Of a stretch of DNA of 64,000 bases, positions 34,826 to 43,786 are shown in pieces (the stretch's first letter is position 1; each line of letters starts with the position of its first letter). Made by a program: the position numbers and the translations under genes. Origin of the DNA: Pectobacterium sp013449375 (GTDB lineage: Bacteria; Pseudomonadota; Gammaproteobacteria; Enterobacterales; Enterobacteriaceae); assembly GCF_048593165.1 (NCBI RefSeq), contig NZ_CP184271.1; one strand, given 5' to 3'. The notes under the pieces were generated by a model, which did not search any database, was not told the origin of the DNA, and worked only from the letters and a program-made list of their open reading frames with translations.

Positions 34826-34977
34826 AGCAGAACCACCATCCCCCGAATAAAAAGAAGCGCATTGTAATCGGAATGTGAAAATATGTTTATCCCGAATCTG
34901 TAAATCGTTATTCGCTACAGCGTTATCAGGCGTGTGGCGCCTGATTAATCAGGGAAGGAAGAGGGTAAAAGAAGGTT

Positions 34978-35008
34978 CCCCTTCTGCCTGTTGCTGGCGG
35001 AAGGGGAG
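34978..35008 (-). terminator. Terminator of the emrAB operon
   Basis: CCCCTTCTGCC-TGTTGCT-GGCGGAAGGGG, an imperfect strong hairpin 18 nt after the emrB stop, with CTTCTTTT on the minus strand beyond it. Confidence 0.55.
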
Positions 35009-35025
35009 AGACCGTTTGCAAAGTG

Positions 35026-36558
35026 CTAGTGTGCGCCACCGCCACCGCCGGTAGTAAAGGGCGGTTTAGCGAACCAGACCAGCACCAGCAGCACCAGGAA
35101 TACGCCCGCGGCGGCCCAGAAAATCTCGTTGGCGGAGATAATTAGCCCCTGTGCGGTAATCTGTTGTGCGATGTAGGCTGAGGCCTGGGTCGGGCTCATT
35201 CCCATTGCCTGAAGCTGCTGATACGTTTCCTGCGCGATGGGGTTATACGGCGTGATCGACTCCGTAAGATGCGCATGGTGCAGCGATTCGCGCTGTGTCC
35301 AGAGCGTGGTGGTAATCGATGTCCCGATCGAACCTGCCAGCGTTCGGGCAAAGTTCGACAGGCTCGATGCCGCCGCCAAACGTTCCGGCGGAAGCCCAGA
35401 CAGCGTGATGGTCGTCAGCGGCATGAAGAAGCAGGCCACGGCCAACCCCTGCACGAACTGCGGCCAGGCCGAGGCGCCGAAATCCATGCCCGGTTCAAAA
35501 GTATACGCACGCCAATAGAAACAGACCGCGTACATAATAAAGCTGAACGTCACCAGTTTGCGCATGTCCAAGCGCGGCGCGAAGCGACCGATAATTGGCG
35601 ACAGCACCACTGGCATCAACCCAACCGGTGCGGACGCCAGCCCGGCCCAGGTGGCGGTATAGCCATACACCACCTGCAACAGCTGCGGCAAGAGTACGAT
35701 CGCCCCGAAGTAGAACATGTAGGCGAGACTGATACACAGACAGCCAATGGTGAAGTTGCGTGACTTAAACAGCGACAAATCCACTACCGGATGGTCGTCC
35801 GTGAGTTCCCAGACAATTAGGAACGCTATCGCGACCACGGCCACTACGGTTAGGGTGATGATTTCCGTCGAGTTAAACCAGTCCAGCTCTTTTCCCCGAT
35901 CGAGCATCATCTGCAAGCTACCGATGCCGACGATCAACAGTGCCAGCCCGATAGTATCGATGGGCTTGATCTCGGTTTTGGTTTCTCGCCCGCGTAGCGT
36001 TTGCATAGCAATAAACACCACGGCGATGCCCAACGGAACGTTGATGAAGAATATCCAGCCCCAGTGATAGTTGTCGCTAATCCAGCCGCCCAGAATCGGG
36101 CCACAGATTGGCGCGACGACCACGGTCATTGACCACAGCGCCAGGGCGATGCTGCGTTTCGCCGGAGGGTAGTTGCTGAGCAATAGACTCTGTGACAGCG
36201 GGATCAGCGGTCCGGCGACAATCCCCTGCAACACGCGGGCGAAAATCAGCATTTCCAGGCTGGTGGAAACCCCACACAGCCAGGACGTCAGGGCGAAGAG
36301 CGCCGTTGACCACAGGAACAGGCGGACTTCACCAAACCGTTTGGCCAGCCAGCCGGTGATAGGGATGGAGATGGCGTTAGCGACCCCGAACGAGGTGATG
36401 ACCCACGTTCCCTGTGAGTTGGACGCACCCAGATTACCGGCGATGGTCGGAATAGCGACGTTGGCGATGGTGGAGTCCAGCACCTGCATGAACGTTGCCA
36501 GCGACAGAGCAACGGTCATCCAGGCTAGACTGGCACCTTTAAGCGGTTCTCTCTGCAC
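35026..36558 (-). CDS. emrB: Multidrug efflux MFS permease EmrB
   Basis: 510 residues; E. coli EmrB has 512 and is very similar. Motif C region GPILGGWISDNYHWGWIFFI and N-terminal ATFMQVLDSTIANVAIPTIA mark the DHA2 (14-TM) subfamily. It works with the membrane-fusion protein EmrA and TolC to expel hydrophobic compounds such as uncouplers. It starts 17 nt after emrA. Gly-rich tail GGGGGAH as in E. coli. Confidence 0.95.
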   Translation of the reverse strand: MQREPLKGASLAWMTVALSLATFMQVLDSTIANVAIPTIAGNLGASNSQGTWVITSFGVANAISIPITGWLAKRFGEVRLFLWSTALFALTSWLCGVSTSLEMLIFARVLQGIVAGPLIPLSQSLLLSNYPPAKRSIALALWSMTVVVAPICGPILGGWISDNYHWGWIFFINVPLGIAVVFIAMQTLRGRETKTEIKPIDTIGLALLIVGIGSLQMMLDRGKELDWFNSTEIITLTVVAVVAIAFLIVWELTDDHPVVDLSLFKSRNFTIGCLCISLAYMFYFGAIVLLPQLLQVVYGYTATWAGLASAPVGLMPVVLSPIIGRFAPRLDMRKLVTFSFIMYAVCFYWRAYTFEPGMDFGASAWPQFVQGLAVACFFMPLTTITLSGLPPERLAAASSLSNFARTLAGSIGTSITTTLWTQRESLHHAHLTESITPYNPIAQETYQQLQAMGMSPTQASAYIAQQITAQGLIISANEIFWAAAGVFLVLLVLVWFAKPPFTTGGGGGAH

Positions 36559-36575
36559 GTTTCTCTCCTGCCCGA

Positions 36576-37751
36576 TTAACCGGCGTTCGCCTGAATAATG
36601 GCGCTGATGTCCTGGTTAACAGGGGTGAGATCCAGCGTCAGCGCATCGCTTTGGTAAGCTGGCGTGGTGCGTGAGGTTTCTGCTAACGCGCTGCCTTCTG
36701 TATTGGCGGTATCGACATTAACCAGCGCGGACAGGCCGATACGCAACGGATGTTTGGCGACCTGCTGTGGATCGAGTTCAATACGGACGGGCAGACGCTG
36801 AACGACCTTGATCCAGTTGCCGGTCGCATTTTGAGCGGGCAACAGCGAGAACGCGCTACCGGTTCCCATATCGAGGCCGACGACTTTCCCCTGATACACG
36901 ACGTCGTCACCGTAGATATCCGCGATCACGGTAGCCGGTTGCCCGATACGCATATTGGCTAACTGTGTCTCTTTGAAGTTCGCATCGACCCACAGGTGAT
37001 TGGCAGGAACGACGGCCATCAGCGCTGATGTCGAAGAGATACGCGCGCCAATCTGCACGCTGCGGCGTGAGACATAGCCGTCGATCGGGCTGACGATTTT
37101 GGTGCGCTGTAGCGCCAGCCAGGCATCGCGCATTTCTACCGAGGCTTGTTGTATGGCAGGTTGCTTCTCAAGCGGCGTATCCAGAATCATTGCCTGATTC
37201 GCCTGATATTGCTGTCTGGCGACTTCCAGCGCGGCTTTGGCGGTCGCGACGGCATCACGAGCATGCTGCACTTCTTCACGCCCGATGGCATTGGCGCTGC
37301 CCAATGCTTCCCGGCGGCTCAAGTCGCTTTGCGCCTTGTTTAACTCGGTTTGGCGCAGTTCAATATTGGCCTGGTACTGCTTGCTGTTAATAATCAACTG
37401 ATGCGTCTGACGCACGCTGTTAGCCAGACCGGTTTTCGCACGTTCAAACGCCTGTTGAGCATCGGTAGGGTCCAACTCCACCAATACCTGTCCCTGCTTA
37501 ACAAAATCGGTATTGTCGACGTTAACATGGGTGACGCTGCCGCTGACCTGCGCCATGATCTGAATCTGATTACCTGCGACGTAGGCATCGTCAGTGCTTT
37601 GGTGGTGTCTGAGTACCAGGAACCAGTAAACCAGCCAAGCGCAGCCCAGCACGACGAAAATAAACGTCATCAGTGATAGCACTCGCTTACGCTGTTGTTT
37701 TTTGTTTCTCGGTGGCGTTTTTGGCACCTGATTTTCCACACTTTCACTCAT
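36576..37751 (-). CDS. emrA: Membrane-fusion protein EmrA
   Basis: 391 residues (E. coli 390). One N-terminal TM helix (LMTFIFVVLGCAWLVYWFLV), then a barrel-sandwich half (DDAYVAGNQIQIMAQVSG), a long coiled-coil hairpin (about 115-220) and the second half (IDGYVSRRSVQIGARISSTS). It bridges EmrB to TolC in the periplasm. ATG 37751 is chosen because MSESVENQ matches the family and an AGAGAG site precedes it; the frame open to 37979 adds unrelated sequence. Confidence 0.95.
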   Translation of the reverse strand: MSESVENQVPKTPPRNKKQQRKRVLSLMTFIFVVLGCAWLVYWFLVLRHHQSTDDAYVAGNQIQIMAQVSGSVTHVNVDNTDFVKQGQVLVELDPTDAQQAFERAKTGLANSVRQTHQLIINSKQYQANIELRQTELNKAQSDLSRREALGSANAIGREEVQHARDAVATAKAALEVARQQYQANQAMILDTPLEKQPAIQQASVEMRDAWLALQRTKIVSPIDGYVSRRSVQIGARISSTSALMAVVPANHLWVDANFKETQLANMRIGQPATVIADIYGDDVVYQGKVVGLDMGTGSAFSLLPAQNATGNWIKVVQRLPVRIELDPQQVAKHPLRIGLSALVNVDTANTEGSALAETSRTTPAYQSDALTLDLTPVNQDISAIIQANAG

Positions 37752-38074
37752 GCTGTTCTCTCTCTTTTTATTCTCTTTGTATCGGCTATCGCACCAGACT
37801 GGGCAGCCTGGCGATAGTCGCAATGAATTCATCTTGTTGTGCTGCTCGGGGGCGCGTTCAGATCGCCTCGCCGGAGCGTGAGATTGCCGTTTTGCTAAAC
37901 CGCACGTCGCGACGGCGGAAAGGTCATGCCTGTTTTTCGCAGCAAAACCCACCTGCCCGATACGCATGCATCGGGTCATTCTGGGTGAAAAAGGTACCGA
38001 CTATGATGCTTTGTTGTTTTCTGTTGTTATTGACCGTTGATGTTATTGACTGTCGGCGCTATGGAATATCGACG
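37752..38074. other. emrR-emrA spacer
   Basis: 323 bp between emrR and emrA, longer than in E. coli (about 130 bp). It has an inverted repeat CTATCGC...GCGATAG at about 37790-37821. I see no ORF with a ribosome site. It may carry a second promoter or an attenuating hairpin for emrAB. Confidence 0.4.
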
Positions 38075-38590
38075 TTATAGGTTATCGAGGCTGTCCATTT
38101 CATCCAGCCGAACCAGAAGTTTTCTCATCAGGGCTTCAAGCTGAGTTTGTTCGCTGGATTCAAGCGCTGAGCAAAGCACATGGAGGCTACGGTGCTGTGG
38201 TGGAATCAGTTCGCCGAGAAAGGCTTTGCCTTCTTCTGTCAGATGCAGGTGCAGGCAGCGTCTGTCATTGCTACTTTCGCGCCGCTCAATCCAGCCTCTT
38301 TTTTCCAGATCGTCAGCAATACGCGTCGCATTAGTGCGTGATGACCCCAGTGCGGCGCTGAGCTCGGAAGGTTGAATGCTATAAGACTCTTGAGATTCCA
38401 GCGTCAGCAATGCCATAAAGAGGGTTTCATTGATGCCCTGATCTTTCAGCATTCTGTTTCTGTGTTCCAGAATTTTGCCTTGGACATGCATGAAAAGGCG
38501 CAATAGTAAGACTTCTTGACGTGGGAATCCTGGTTTACGTGAAGCACGCAGGTCGAGCATTTGTTCTATAGGAGTGAATGAACTGTCCAT
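38075..38590 (-). CDS. emrR: MarR-family repressor of emrAB
   Basis: 171 residues (E. coli EmrR/MprA 176). Winged helix at about 55-125: QPSELSAALGSSRTNATRIA with DDLEKRGWIERRESSNDRRC and LTEEG. It represses the emr operon and is released by hydrophobic drugs. It leads the leftward emrRAB operon, as in E. coli. Confidence 0.93.
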   Translation of the reverse strand: MDSSFTPIEQMLDLRASRKPGFPRQEVLLLRLFMHVQGKILEHRNRMLKDQGINETLFMALLTLESQESYSIQPSELSAALGSSRTNATRIADDLEKRGWIERRESSNDRRCLHLHLTEEGKAFLGELIPPQHRSLHVLCSALESSEQTQLEALMRKLLVRLDEMDSLDNL

Positions 38591-38623
38591 TTTTTATATA
38601 AACCTCATTAATCACGGAGTGCA

Positions 38624-38641
38624 TAGTAACTAATGTTACTA
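38624..38641. promoter_or_regulatory. Palindrome upstream of emrR, probable EmrR operator
   Basis: TAGTAAC-TAAT-GTTACTA: perfect 7-bp arms, 4-bp spacer, 34 bp upstream of the emrR ATG. Size and place fit a MarR-family autoregulatory site. Confidence 0.6.
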
Positions 38642-38779
38642 ACTGGGTAAACGGCATTCAGGTGGGAAATTGTGCTTATTTCTGTGACAGAAAGTAAACG
38701 AAGAATAGCGTAAATAAGGAATAATTCGCCGTTTACTTTATTTAAATCAAAATCTTACTTGATAATCCAGGCTGCGGAT

Positions 38780-39109
38780 TCAAAGCAGCTTAAACGCAAT
38801 TCCATAGCACAGCGCGCCCAGTAACGTTGATAAGACGATGCTGCGGGTTTTATAAAAACAGGCTGTCAGCGTCATAAAGCCTACCAGCGTTGGCAGCAGT
38901 TTTTCGTGATGCGCGAGAATATCCGGTACGCTGGAAACGATCAGCAGCGCACAGATAGAGGCAATGCCGATGCTGTCTAATACCAGTGCTTTTTTACCGC
39001 GTTGCAGCGAGCCGGAAGCGCGTGAAGCGCTCAGTCGGAGCGGCAGATAGCGGAAGAGATAGTTCACCAGCCCCACAATCAGTCCGATAAGAATGACTTC
39101 CGTACTCAT
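38780..39109 (-). CDS. ygaH: L-valine exporter small subunit YgaH (AzlD family)
   Basis: 109 residues with about four hydrophobic helices (LIVGLVNYLFRYLPLRL, LVGFMTLTACFY). AzlD-type partner of YgaZ, which together export branched-chain amino acids, L-valine in E. coli. Its ATG overlaps the ygaZ stop (ATGA). Same order as E. coli. Confidence 0.9.
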   Translation of the reverse strand: MSTEVILIGLIVGLVNYLFRYLPLRLSASRASGSLQRGKKALVLDSIGIASICALLIVSSVPDILAHHEKLLPTLVGFMTLTACFYKTRSIVLSTLLGALCYGIAFKLL

Positions 39110-39846
39110 GTGTTCACCTGTGGCGTGGCGGGGTTAACCAGCGAAGCCAGACAGCCGCTGAGAATGCCGAGCAGTATTGCGGCGGGAATGGAGGAAAGCA
39201 GCAATCCTAGCAGCGCGCCGCCTAGCGCGCAGGCCACGACCAGACTCTGTTTGCGCTTGAAAGAGGCGAGTAAAAAGCTCAGGAAAAGCGCGGGTAACAT
39301 GAAAGACAGCGCGGATTCGACAGCCGGGTAGTCATTCAATGGGCCGTTGCCGAATACGGCGCCGATCACCGTGCCGAGCACCCATGAGAGCCAGGCGAGC
39401 AGTGATACGCCCATCATCCAGTTTTCTGACCAGCGACGGTTATCTTTCGCCAGCCGAGTAGCGGCGGCGGCAAAGACTTCGTCCGTCAGGCCGAACGCCC
39501 AGAGCGCAGTCTTTCGGGTTGGCAGCCGTTGTGCAATGCGATGCCGTAACGCAGGTCCGTACAGTACATGGCGGACATCCATCGCCATAACGGTCAAGGC
39601 TGCCACCCAGATGGACATGCCAGCGCTGAGCAGTGCGGTGATAACGAACTGACTGGCACCCGCGTAAATGATGCAGGAGAGAAAAATACCTTCCAGCGGC
39701 GTAAATCCTAACTTGACGGCGTTCATGCCAAACGCGAATGCCACAGGCATGTAGCCGATAACTATCGGCAGACTGTCAAAGACGCCTTCGCGAAAAGACG
39801 CAGATTTTGTCGGTACCGATGATGCGGGTGTGGTTAATGTCTTCAC
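39106..39846 (-). CDS. ygaZ: L-valine exporter large subunit YgaZ (AzlC family)
   Basis: 246 residues. The AzlC pattern is clear: GVFDSLPIVIGYMPVAFAFG, IYAGASQFVITALLSAG, VMAMDVRHVLYGPALRHRI. An inner-membrane exporter working with YgaH. Translationally coupled to ygaH. Confidence 0.92.
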   Translation of the reverse strand: MKTLTTPASSVPTKSASFREGVFDSLPIVIGYMPVAFAFGMNAVKLGFTPLEGIFLSCIIYAGASQFVITALLSAGMSIWVAALTVMAMDVRHVLYGPALRHRIAQRLPTRKTALWAFGLTDEVFAAAATRLAKDNRRWSENWMMGVSLLAWLSWVLGTVIGAVFGNGPLNDYPAVESALSFMLPALFLSFLLASFKRKQSLVVACALGGALLGLLLSSIPAAILLGILSGCLASLVNPATPQVNT

Positions 39847-39968
39847 TGGCCTGATATTTTTGTACTTAAAGGGAGTTAATCGATAACACTAGCAAAGCGT
39901 TACCGGAATTTCACGCTATTGCGAAACGGACGTGATGATTTTTGATGTAATGGTCTCGGGCGTAATTT

Positions 39969-40010
39969 TCTCGGAGGAAACCGTCTTGAATAAGAGGGTT
40001 TCCTCCGAGA
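39969..40010. terminator. Perfect 14-bp inverted repeat after the ygaY-like gene
   Basis: TCTCGGAGGAAACC (39969-39982) and GGTTTCCTCCGAGA (39997-40010) lie 20 nt beyond the stop of the pump gene at 40030. The stem is very stable; a weak T-run flanks only the left side on the plus strand, so it may act as an mRNA 3' end. Confidence 0.5.
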
Positions 40011-40029
40011 GTGTGAACAATGAGAAGGG

Positions 40030-41250
40030 CTATAGCGCCGCCATGGCTTCCTGTGTCTCGTGATGATGGCTTCGCCACCACACTACCAGATTCAGCAAGC
40101 TGATAATCGCGCCTGCGGCACAGACGCCAAGCCAGCCCCAATGCTGATAAGCCGAGGCAGAAAGGAGTGAACCCAGCGCGCCGCCAATGAAGTAGCTGGT
40201 CATATAACCGGCTGTCAGTCGGTTACGTGCTTCAGGCATCATACGGTAGATGACGCTCTGGTTAGTGACGTGCACGCCCTGAACCGCCAGATCCAGCACG
40301 ATGATACCAATGAGCAGCGTGGTGATGGAATGAATGCCGAGCGCGATACAGCCCCATGACAGCAAAAGCAGGATAATCCCCACGCTGGTGGTCGGCTTGG
40401 CTTTGCCCTGATCGACCAGACGCCCTGCGCGCGATGCAGCTAATGCGCCAGCGGCACCAACCAGACCAAACAGCCCGATTACGCCTTCGGAATAACCGTA
40501 TGGCGGCGATGCCAGCAGGAAGGCCATCGACGTCCACAGAATGCTGAAATTAGCAAAGGACAGGCAGCCCAGAATGGCGCGTGTGCGCAGCAGTGGGGTG
40601 GTGGAAAACAGGCGGAAGATTGAGAGCAGCAACTGTGGGTAGTTCAGCGTGTTTTGCTGAGGAATGCGCGGCAATGCCCGCCACAGAATCAGCGCCATGA
40701 TAACCATCAGCGTGCTGGCAACCCAGTATACGGTGCGCCAGTCGCCGAGTGAAGCCAGCGCACCCGCGACGGTACGCGCCAGCAGAATGCCCAGCAGAAG
40801 ACCGCTCATAATCGTGCCGACCACTTTACCGCGCGTTTCCGGCGTCGCCAGCGTCGCGGCGAGTGGCACCAGCAACTGGGCGACAACGGAGAACAGCCCG
40901 GTTAACGCCGTACCAGCAATCATGATCCAGAGCGTGGGCGCGGAGGCGGTGAGCAGCATCCCGCCTGCGGCGAGTAACGTCATGCCGACGATCAGCGTTC
41001 GGCGTTCAAACATGTCCCCCAGCGGAACCAAAAACAGCAGGCCGACGGCGTAACCCAACTGTGCGGCGGTGACAATGACCCCCGCCTGATTGACGGAAAG
41101 CGCAAACACTCTGGCAATGGTTTCCAGCAGCGGCTGAGCATAATAGTTACTTGCGACGGCGAGGCCGGTCGCGACAGACATAATCAGGGTCAAAGATAGA
41201 CTGAGCCCCGGTTGCGGCTGGGGTGATACAGCGTGTTGCGGAAGAGACAT
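40030..41250 (-). CDS. ygaY: MFS transporter, intact YgaY-like protein
   Basis: 406 residues, 12 TM helices, motif-A-like LVPLGDMFERR between TM2 and TM3. Its place beside ygaZ-ygaH-emrR matches ygaY, which is broken in E. coli K-12; here the frame is complete. Related to the pump at 409-1599. The substrate is unknown. The ATG at 41250 has a poor ribosome site; no better in-frame start precedes the first helix. Confidence 0.8.
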   Translation of the reverse strand: MSLPQHAVSPQPQPGLSLSLTLIMSVATGLAVASNYYAQPLLETIARVFALSVNQAGVIVTAAQLGYAVGLLFLVPLGDMFERRTLIVGMTLLAAGGMLLTASAPTLWIMIAGTALTGLFSVVAQLLVPLAATLATPETRGKVVGTIMSGLLLGILLARTVAGALASLGDWRTVYWVASTLMVIMALILWRALPRIPQQNTLNYPQLLLSIFRLFSTTPLLRTRAILGCLSFANFSILWTSMAFLLASPPYGYSEGVIGLFGLVGAAGALAASRAGRLVDQGKAKPTTSVGIILLLLSWGCIALGIHSITTLLIGIIVLDLAVQGVHVTNQSVIYRMMPEARNRLTAGYMTSYFIGGALGSLLSASAYQHWGWLGVCAAGAIISLLNLVVWWRSHHHETQEAMAAL

Positions 41251-41408
41251 AGCGTAAACGTTAATATGATGTTAAAAGCAGAGGCTATAGTATCCGGCAG
41301 AGCCTAATGAGATACCAGAATATCTTTACGCTTCTTAAGTTTGTTTTGTTTTTAATGAGATTGATTTAGCTTATCGCCAACGTTATACGACTATCGACAG
41401 GGGACAGT

Positions 41409-42569
41409 ATGTTTAAACATTATCGGGTGTTTAAGAAAAAAAGCGTTGCGGTATTAATGGGATGTGCACTTTTCCCAGCCGCCGCGCTGTGGTCGATGGG
41501 GGCACAGGCGGTAACTGCCGTCTACGTCTCTGCGGCCACTGACGGCGCCATCGACGCCTACACGCTCAATACCCAAAGCGGCGAATTGACTGCAATTGGG
41601 AAAGTGGCCGCAGGGGCGAAAGTGATGCCGATGGCTGTGAGTCCGAATAAATCGTTCCTCTATGCGGCCACGCGCGGCATTCCTTACTCGGCAGTGAGTT
41701 ATAAAATTAATCCTAAAAGCGGGGCGCTAAGCCCACTAGGCAAAGCGGAATTGCCGGACAGCATGGCTTACCTCTCGACGGATTTCACGGGTAAGTGGCT
41801 GTTGAGCGCTTCGTATGGCGGCAATAAAGTCGCGATTAATGGCATTGATAACGATGGAAAGGTGAACGCGAGCGCAGTCACGGTGGTGCCGACAGGGGAG
41901 AAAGCACACAGTATTGTTGCCGACCGCCAAAATAAGTTCGTCTTTGCCAGCAATCTGGGCAGCGATCAAATTGTACAGTTCCGATTTGATGCGAAAACGG
42001 GCACGTTGACGCCGAATGAACCGGCGGAAATTAAACTGCCGGAGGGGAACGGGCCGCGCCATCTGGTGTTATCGCCAGATAACAAAACGCTCTATGTGAG
42101 CAATGAACTGTCTGGCAAAGTTGCGCGTCTGGCGCTGAATGAAAAGACGGGGCAACTGACGTTACTGGATTACACGGACACCGTTCCGGCCGATGCAGGC
42201 ATGCGGGCGGGGACGATCACTCCGGATAAAAAGAGCACCGACAGCCGACCGCAGATCTGGAGTGCCGATTTGCGTCTGACGCCAAATGGAAAATTCCTGT
42301 ACGTATCGGAGCGCACCAAAAGCACGATTACGCTGCTGCGGGTAGAACCGAAAACCGGCCAGTTGAAATACATTACGCGTTACCCGACAGAAACGCAGCC
42401 GCGCGGTATTCAGATCGATCCAAGCGGGAAATTCCTGATCGCCAGCGGTGAAAAATCGACATCGCTGTCGGTGTATCGCATCAATCAGGACAACGGAGAT
42501 TTAGTCCGAGTTGGGCAATATCCGACGGGAAAAGGGGCGAATTGGGTCGAAATCGTTAACCTGCCGTAA
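41409..42569 (+). CDS. Periplasmic lactonase-family beta-propeller protein
   Basis: 386 residues. Signal peptide (VAVLMGCALFPAAALWSMGA, cleavage near AQA at about 34). Repeated blades ~45 residues long such as VYVSAATDGAIDAYTLN, GPRHLVLSPDNKTLYVSNEL and TPNGKFLYVSERTKSTITLL are typical of the 7-bladed lactonase family (6-phosphogluconolactonase YbhE-like). Export to the periplasm argues against a pentose-phosphate role; the substrate is unknown. Divergent from the ygaY-like gene. Confidence 0.8.
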   Translation: MFKHYRVFKKKSVAVLMGCALFPAAALWSMGAQAVTAVYVSAATDGAIDAYTLNTQSGELTAIGKVAAGAKVMPMAVSPNKSFLYAATRGIPYSAVSYKINPKSGALSPLGKAELPDSMAYLSTDFTGKWLLSASYGGNKVAINGIDNDGKVNASAVTVVPTGEKAHSIVADRQNKFVFASNLGSDQIVQFRFDAKTGTLTPNEPAEIKLPEGNGPRHLVLSPDNKTLYVSNELSGKVARLALNEKTGQLTLLDYTDTVPADAGMRAGTITPDKKSTDSRPQIWSADLRLTPNGKFLYVSERTKSTITLLRVEPKTGQLKYITRYPTETQPRGIQIDPSGKFLIASGEKSTSLSVYRINQDNGDLVRVGQYPTGKGANWVEIVNLP

Positions 42570-42583
42570 TTACGATTCTTCAA

Positions 42584-42613
42584 TAAAAAACGCCCTTTCA
42601 CTGGAAAGGGCGC
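42584..42613. terminator. Terminator between the lactonase gene and proX
   Basis: CGCCCTTTC-ACTG-GAAAGGGCG with AAAAAA to its left, so it works best for leftward (proX) transcription; it may act both ways. Confidence 0.7.
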
Positions 42614-42645
42614 TGATCTACAGGTAATGCCGATCGTTTAAGGAT

Positions 42646-42716
42646 CGAGATACCGAGGGCGACCACGGTGCGAGGTATCCCTGCGGGAACCTCATCACCG
42701 TGTTTCCTCCTAAATC
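42646..42716. repeat. Dispersed palindromic repeat, copy 2
   Basis: Aligned with 33520-33592: GATCGAGATAC, ACCACGG, ATCCCTGCGGGAACCT and CCTAA are shared. Stem here CACGGTGCGAGGT/ACCTCATCACCGTG versus the copy 1 stem with GGGGTAAGG/CCTTATCCCC, so paired bases changed together. Confidence 0.75.
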
Positions 42717-42754
42717 CATGCTTAAGTGAACCGTATTACTCATCTACAGGTGGA

Positions 42755-43762
42755 TTATTTCGCTGCGTCAGCGGCGGTTTTCACCCAGCCGTCAAACAAC
42801 TGCTGGTGGGCTTTGATCCAGCCATCAACATGACGCTCGATATCCTGTTGTGAACCCTGACCTTCATGCATACGAAGGTTCTGCGCATTCACATCGGCAA
42901 TCGGCAGTTTCATAATGGCGAACAGCTTGGCGGCCGCTGGGTTTTTCTCTGCCCATGCCTTATTCGCGGCAATTCTCATGTTGTTGACTGGGAAACCGTA
43001 GTCGGCGCCGTTAGGCAACTTGGTGCTGACGCCTTTCATTTCTCCCGGTTGAGAAGAGAACGGTACCTGCAACCACACCACGTCACGTCCCGGTACCAGC
43101 ACGTCGCTCACCCAGTATGGCGTCCAAGTGTAGTACAGGATCGGCTTGCCTTCTTTATAACGGGTGATGGTATCAGCGATCATCGCAGCATAGTTACCCT
43201 GATTATGCTCAACCGTGTTGCTTAAGCCATAGGCTGGAAGGTGGTTATTGATGGCCGCTTCGCATCCCCAGCCCGGCGTACAGCCCGTCAAGTCGGCTTT
43301 GCCATCGCCGTTGGTATCAAACAGCTTGGCGATTTTCGGATCTTTTAACTGCGCAATATTGGTGATGTTGTATTTTTCAGCCGTTTTCTTATCGATCAGG
43401 TAACCCTGTGCGGCGCCGGAGACATATTCACCCTGACGGTAGAACTTAGCATCTCCGCCTGCGGCTTTATATTGGTCGGCGTGCAGCGGGTCCCAGTTCA
43501 CGGCGATAAACGTCGCATCGCCGGAGGCAATTGAGGTGTAGGCCACGTTATAGTCCACTTCACGCGGAGGCTGCACGTCATAGCCCAACTTTTCTAACGC
43601 GCGGCTGACCAGCAGCGTCTGGAATGTTTCTTCGGAGATGGTACTTTGTACTGGGATAACGGAAATACCTTTGCCCGGTTGTGCGGTGTCAGCGGCGTAA
43701 ACGTGTGTACTCAACAGTGTGGTCGTCAGGGCGGCAGCCCAAAGTGTGGTGTTACGCATCAT
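42755..43762 (-). CDS. proX: Glycine betaine/proline-binding periplasmic protein
   Basis: 335 residues. Signal peptide (NTTLWAAALTTTLLSTHVYA, cleaved before ADTAQ). Ligand-binding core with aromatic-rich segments AVNWDPLHAD, GCTPGWGCEAAINNHL and YYTWTPYWVSDVL, as in E. coli ProX. It hands glycine betaine to ProW-ProV. Last gene of the proU operon. Confidence 0.95.
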   Translation of the reverse strand: MMRNTTLWAAALTTTLLSTHVYAADTAQPGKGISVIPVQSTISEETFQTLLVSRALEKLGYDVQPPREVDYNVAYTSIASGDATFIAVNWDPLHADQYKAAGGDAKFYRQGEYVSGAAQGYLIDKKTAEKYNITNIAQLKDPKIAKLFDTNGDGKADLTGCTPGWGCEAAINNHLPAYGLSNTVEHNQGNYAAMIADTITRYKEGKPILYYTWTPYWVSDVLVPGRDVVWLQVPFSSQPGEMKGVSTKLPNGADYGFPVNNMRIAANKAWAEKNPAAAKLFAIMKLPIADVNAQNLRMHEGQGSQQDIERHVDGWIKAHQQLFDGWVKTAADAAK

Positions 43763-43786
43763 GATTCCCTCTGTTTTTATCGTGCG

